DNA of 64,000 nt from G965115915 sp965115915 (GTDB lineage: Bacteria > Pseudomonadota > Gammaproteobacteria > Eutrophobiales > Eutrophobiaceae), in assembly GCA_965115915.1 (NCBI GenBank), contig OZ220483.1, forward strand, positions 434,001 through 498,000, written 5' to 3'. Positions 60,432-64,000 of the stretch are shown here, one piece after another. Numbering within the stretch: position 1 is the stretch's first letter; each line of letters opens with the position of its first letter. Below the pieces are notes generated by a model. That model saw nothing but the letters and a program-made list of their open reading frames with translations, had not been told where the DNA came from and did no database searches. The translations under genes were made by a program, and so were the position numbers.

Positions 60432-61385
60432 GTGGTGCGGGTTGAAGATTACGGCAGGGTCGCGGTGTTGATGGGGGGTAATTCCGCCGAGCGGGAGATC
60501 TCTCTGGATAGTGGTAGAGCGGTACTGGACGCACTGTTGGCTTCCGGTGTGGACGCAGAGGGCATTGACGTGAGCGATGCTTCGGTACTGTGCCGGGAAT
60601 TGAAGGAGCACAAATATGACCGGGCCTTTGTGGCCATGCACGGTCGTGGCGGAGAGGATGGTGCTATCCAGGGGATGTTGGAGTGTATTGGTTTGCCTTA
60701 TACCGGTAGTGGGGTGTTGGCTTCCGCGCTGGCGATGGACAAACACTACAGCAAGCGGCTCTGGTTGCAGCAGGGTTTGCCTACCCCGGATTTCGCACTG
60801 CCGGGCGGTGTTGAAGAATTGTCCGAGGCGGCCGGGCGCCTGGGATTGCCGTTATTGGTCAAGCCGGTGCATGAAGGTTCCAGCTTTGGTGTGTGCAAGG
60901 TCAGTGAGATTGGAGGGTTGGAGCAGGCATGGCGCGATGCGATGAGGTACGACCAGCAGGTTATGGCCGAAGCCTGGATAGAGGGCACGGAGTATACCGC
61001 CGGGATACTGTGTGGAAGTGTATTGCCCTTGATCCGGCTGGAGACCGGGCGTGAATTCTACGACTATACGGCGAAATATATGGCGAAGGATACCCGCTAC
61101 ATTTGCCCCTGTGGTTTGTCCGAGGCTAAGGAGAAGGCATTGCAGGAACTTGCGTTGCATGCCTGTGCCAGTCTGGGTGTGGAGGGTTGGGGGCGCGTGG
61201 ATATGATGTTGGATGGCGCTGGCCAGCCGTGGCTTATAGAGGTTAATACGATACCGGGGATGACCAGTCACAGCCTGGTGCCGAAGGCGGCCGACCAGGC
61301 GGGTCTGGACTTTTCGGAACTGGTACTGCGGATACTGGGCTCCTCGATATCGGATCAGGTCCAGGGACAGGATGGCGATGTCTGA
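60432..61385 (+). CDS. ddl: D-alanine--D-alanine ligase
   Basis: Makes the D-Ala-D-Ala dipeptide used by MurF. ATP-grasp enzyme, 317 residues: VLMGGNSAEREISLDSG, AMHGRGGEDGAIQGMLE, GSGVLASALAMDKHYSK, VKPVHEGSSFGVCK, and the C-terminal IEVNTIPGMTSHSLVPKAA. It starts by GTG directly after the murB stop (a second GTG at 60435). Its end overlaps ftsQ by 14 nt. Confidence 0.96.
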   Translation: MVRVEDYGRVAVLMGGNSAEREISLDSGRAVLDALLASGVDAEGIDVSDASVLCRELKEHKYDRAFVAMHGRGGEDGAIQGMLECIGLPYTGSGVLASALAMDKHYSKRLWLQQGLPTPDFALPGGVEELSEAAGRLGLPLLVKPVHEGSSFGVCKVSEIGGLEQAWRDAMRYDQQVMAEAWIEGTEYTAGILCGSVLPLIRLETGREFYDYTAKYMAKDTRYICPCGLSEAKEKALQELALHACASLGVEGWGRVDMMLDGAGQPWLIEVNTIPGMTSHSLVPKAADQAGLDFSELVLRILGSSISDQVQGQDGDV

Positions 61386-62139
61386 ACTCAACACACAACG
61401 GTTTGTTGCGCCAATGGTGGTCGATGCGTCTGGCACGGTATCTGACAGGCGAAATCTGGGACTGTGGTTGTTCGTTGGGTTGATGTTGCTGATGGTTGGT
61501 GTCGGTGCGTATTTGCTGCATCCAATGAGTATGCCGATAAAGCGGGTACAGGTACAATTGTTGGGGGAGCAGGGCGCCCTGTCGCCAGAGGTTTTGCGCG
61601 AGGACATCCTGCGTCGGATACAGGGAGGGTTTTTTGGTTCCGATCTGGATGAAATGCGTCGGCAACTGTTGCGCAAACCCGCGATTCGCGCTGTGCGACT
61701 CAGGCGGGTATGGCCGGACGTGTTGCAACTCACTGTCACCGGACATCGTGTTGTCGCCTATTGGGGAGAAGATTCGTTGCTCAATGAGGAGGCCGAGGCG
61801 TTTGTCCCTGACAGTATGCTGGAAAACATGGAGCTGCCGCGTTTGTATGGACCTGTGGGTACAGGAAAACGTCTGCTGGAACAGTTTCACGCGTTGAACC
61901 ATAGCCTGAGAGGTACGGGTCTGCGGGTTTCCGAATTGACAATGAACGAGCGGCGTTCCTGGAGCCTGCGTTTGAATAGCGGGATTACAGTCAACATAGG
62001 GCGCATGCATTTCCAACAGCGGCTGCAACGTTTTATCGCACTTTCCCGGGCAGGCTTTTTCTCGCGTTTCGGACCCGGCAGGCGCATCGATCTGCGTTAC
62101 CCGAATGGCTTTGCCGTTTCGCGGAGCAACAACGTTTGA
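61372..62139 (+). CDS. ftsQ: Cell division protein FtsQ
   Basis: Bitopic divisome scaffold. 255 residues: cytoplasmic tail, membrane helix at about 31-50 (LGLWLFVGLMLLMVGVGAYLL), POTRA domain beginning IKRVQVQLLGEQGALSPEVL, then FtsQ/DivIB core with VRLRRVWPDVLQLTVTGHRVVAYWG and the C-terminal RIDLRYPNGFAV. Short gap to ftsA. Confidence 0.94.
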   Translation: MAMSELNTQRFVAPMVVDASGTVSDRRNLGLWLFVGLMLLMVGVGAYLLHPMSMPIKRVQVQLLGEQGALSPEVLREDILRRIQGGFFGSDLDEMRRQLLRKPAIRAVRLRRVWPDVLQLTVTGHRVVAYWGEDSLLNEEAEAFVPDSMLENMELPRLYGPVGTGKRLLEQFHALNHSLRGTGLRVSELTMNERRSWSLRLNSGITVNIGRMHFQQRLQRFIALSRAGFFSRFGPGRRIDLRYPNGFAVSRSNNV

Positions 62140-62149
62140 GGCGGAATCC

Positions 62150-63391
62150 ATGGTAAAAAAAATAGAGGGAAGGTTTTTGGTTGGTCTGGATATCGGTACC
62201 TCCAAGATCGTCGCGATGGTGGCCCAGCTTGGGGAGGATGGGGAATTGGAGGTGATTGGTATGGGCTCCTCGCGTTGCGAGGGGCTGAAGAAAGGCGTGG
62301 TCGTGAATATAGAGGCGACTGTTCATGCAATGGAACGAGCGATCGAGGAGGCGGAATTAATGGCCGGTTGTCGTATCCACTCGGTGTATGCGGGCATTGC
62401 GGGTAGCCATATCGGTAGCCTGAATTCGAATGGCGGTGTGGCGATTCGAGAGAACGAGGTTTCTCGGGGAGATATCGAGCGGGTACTGGATGCGGCGCGT
62501 GCTGTGGCAATACCAGCCGATCAGAAGATCATCCACGCCTTGCCACAGGAGTACATCATTGACCATAAACAGGAGGGCATCAAAGATCCGATTGGCATGA
62601 GTGGTGTGCGCCTGGAGGCGAAGGTGCATGTGGTGACCGGAGCGGTCAGTGCAGTGCAGAACATCACCAAATGTGTACGTCGCTGTGGCCTGGAGGTGGA
62701 TGACATTATCCTTGAGCAGCTTGCCTCCGGTGCGGCCGTGTTGTCCGATGATGAACGTAATCTGGGAGTGTGTTTGGTGGATATCGGTGGTGGTACCACG
62801 GACATCGCGGTGTTCAAGGACGGTTCCATACAGCATACCTCGGTGGTTCCGATCGCTGGCGATCAGGTAACCAACGACATTGCCATCATACTGCGTACGC
62901 CAACCCAGTCGGCCGAAGATATCAAGGTACAGTATGCGTCGGCTTTGAAGGAATTGACCAGTTTGGACGAGCTGATAGAGGTGCCCAGTGTTGGCGACCG
63001 TCCATCGCGCAACATGTCCCGGCAGACCCTGGCAGAGGTCATAGAGCCGCGTTATGCGGAACTGTTCGGCCTGATACACGATGAACTGCAGTCGCATGGT
63101 TTTGATCAATCTCTGGCGGCGGGCATGGTGTTGACTGGTGGCAGTTCGAAAATGGAAGGTGTGTTGGAACTGGCCGAGGGGATTTTTCATGTACCGGTAC
63201 GTATCGGTTACCCGCGTCACGTTTCTGGTATGTCGGGCATGTTGAATAACCCGATCTATTCGACCTGTGTAGGACTGTTGCTGTTTGGCAAGGGCAGAAC
63301 CCTTGAGAACGAGATGCATCGCCGCACGGCAATGAATGGGATAGGCGGAGTTCTGGAGAGAATGAAGCAATGGTTTCAGGGCAATTTTTAA
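62150..63391 (+). CDS. ftsA: Cell division protein FtsA
   Basis: Actin-like ATPase tethering FtsZ to the membrane. 413 residues: FLVGLDIGTSKIVAMVA (phosphate 1), CLVDIGGGTTDIAVFKDGSI (phosphate 2), VLTGGSSKMEGVLELAE, and the 1C domain (SRGDIERVLDAARAVAIPAD). The C-terminal amphipathic end WFQGNF matches the membrane-targeting helix. Start ATG 62150 with GAGGCGGA upstream. Confidence 0.97.
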   Translation: MVKKIEGRFLVGLDIGTSKIVAMVAQLGEDGELEVIGMGSSRCEGLKKGVVVNIEATVHAMERAIEEAELMAGCRIHSVYAGIAGSHIGSLNSNGGVAIRENEVSRGDIERVLDAARAVAIPADQKIIHALPQEYIIDHKQEGIKDPIGMSGVRLEAKVHVVTGAVSAVQNITKCVRRCGLEVDDIILEQLASGAAVLSDDERNLGVCLVDIGGGTTDIAVFKDGSIQHTSVVPIAGDQVTNDIAIILRTPTQSAEDIKVQYASALKELTSLDELIEVPSVGDRPSRNMSRQTLAEVIEPRYAELFGLIHDELQSHGFDQSLAAGMVLTGGSSKMEGVLELAEGIFHVPVRIGYPRHVSGMSGMLNNPIYSTCVGLLLFGKGRTLENEMHRRTAMNGIGGVLERMKQWFQGNF

Positions 63392-63437
63392 GATGGTTTC
63401 CGGTGTTGTTTTTTTACATCCTTGAGGAGGATTACAA

Positions 63438-64000
63438 ATGAAATACGATCTGGTGGATACAACCAATGAGACGACCGTAATCAAGGTGATAGGTGTTGGT
63501 GGCGGGGGTTGTAATGCGGTTGAACATATGTGTGGTCTGGAGATGAATGATGTGGAGTACATCTGTATGAACACGGATGTCCAGGTGCTGCAACGGATGT
63601 CGGCAAAGACCTTGATCCAGATTGGGAGTGATGTCACCCGGGGTCAAGGTGCGGGTGCGGACCCGGAGGTTGGACGCCAGGCCGCGATAGAAGACCGGGA
63701 ACGCATCGTCGAAGTGCTTTCCGACTGCGACATGGTTTTCGTTACCTGTGGCATGGGCGGTGGCACTGGCACTGGCGCAGCGCCGATTATCGCGGAGGTG
63801 GCCAGGGAACGGGGCATACTGACTGTGGCGGTGGTGACCAAGCCGTTCAGTTTTGAGGGTTCCAAGCGTATGCGTTTGGCCGAGGCTGGTATCCGTGCGC
63901 TGCGCGAGAATGTGGATTCGGTCATTACCATACACAACGACAAGCTGATGCCGGTGCTGGGCGAAACCACGTCAATGGTGGAGGCGTTTGCCGCGGCGGA
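63438..64000 (+). CDS. ftsZ: Cell division protein FtsZ (3' end beyond the window)
   Basis: Tubulin-like GTPase forming the Z ring. 187 complete codons are visible: IKVIGVGGGGCNAVEHM at the N-terminus, NTDVQVL, and the tubulin signature GMGGGTGTGAAP, followed by KPFSFEGSKRM. The start ATG 63438 follows a very strong ribosome-binding site GAGGAGG. The open frame continues to the last base of the window. Confidence 0.97.
   Translation, partial: MKYDLVDTTNETTVIKVIGVGGGGCNAVEHMCGLEMNDVEYICMNTDVQVLQRMSAKTLIQIGSDVTRGQGAGADPEVGRQAAIEDRERIVEVLSDCDMVFVTCGMGGGTGTGAAPIIAEVARERGILTVAVVTKPFSFEGSKRMRLAEAGIRALRENVDSVITIHNDKLMPVLGETTSMVEAFAAA

Noticed and set aside
63392..63437. T-rich stretch before ftsZ as a terminator
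   Set aside because: No stem precedes the T-run, and the ftsA-ftsZ spacing suits co-transcription.

Overview
The window reads as one contiguous stretch of a gammaproteobacterial chromosome. The pointers are gene order (ftsY-ftsE-ftsX; a YibN-like rhodanese, then secB, then gpsA; rnpB upstream of mraZ and the full dcw cluster), a Pseudomonas-like AceE, and E. coli-like Mur and Fts proteins. Cytochrome c maturation is of the CcsB/ResC (System II) type. I cannot name a genus. Housekeeping genes are tightly packed, with many 1-11 nt overlaps and many GTG starts.

Layout. 1-216: left edge, with a minus-strand promoter overlapped by a CIRCE-like inverted repeat. 238-4220: pyruvate dehydrogenase aceE-aceF. 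4659-10202: oleABCD, the pathway that condenses two fatty acyl chains head-to-head into long-chain olefins, followed by an Sfp-type phosphopantetheinyl transferase. 10369-18938: a Gld-type ABC exporter, pdxB, a coiled-coil DUF1640-like protein with perfect 66-bp tandem repeats, purN, a DUF4340 protein, mutM and an alpha/beta hydrolase. 19000-24559 (minus): two M16 peptidase-like proteins, rsmD, coaD, ggt. 24968-28816: tRNA-Arg(CCG), a DUF815-type ATPase (minus), and ftsY-ftsE-ftsX. 28838-31738 (minus): thiO, dsbA, ccsB. 31919-34954: rhodanese, secB, gpsA, a dihydroorotate dehydrogenase. 35004-35976: a hypoxanthine/uracil-DNA glycosylase-like gene and rnpB (RNase P RNA).

36064-46696 is an accessory defence island sitting between rnpB and mraZ, which are close neighbours in several gammaproteobacteria. 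Five plus-strand genes run mod (large type III-like DNA methyltransferase), AAA ATPase, small PD-(D/E)XK-like protein, OLD-type ATPase with a TOPRIM domain, and res (helicase with a C-terminal PD-(D/E)XK site). A convergent adenine methyltransferase closes the island. A mod/res pair enclosing an ATPase-nuclease pair and an OLD nuclease is not an arrangement I recognise as a named system, and it is the best candidate here for an undescribed one.

46837-64000: the dcw cluster (mraZ, rsmH, ftsL, ftsI, murE, murF, mraY, murD, ftsW, murG, murC, murB, ddl, ftsQ, ftsA, ftsZ; ftsZ runs off the end). It is headed by a sigma-70-like promoter with three TGGGN boxes at 10-bp period, the MraZ operator.

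A second unusual signal is a family of dispersed intergenic repeats, all in the same orientation, at 4511-4620, 14541-14644, 24724-24864 and 35574-35600. Each ends in a GTGAAYCYGCAC-like motif carrying an imperfect TTCAC/GTGAA dyad. That motif lies only about 2-7 bp upstream of a plausible -35 box, for oleA, the DUF1640-like gene, tRNA-Arg and rnpB. It may be a mobile repeat that carries or has become a regulatory site.
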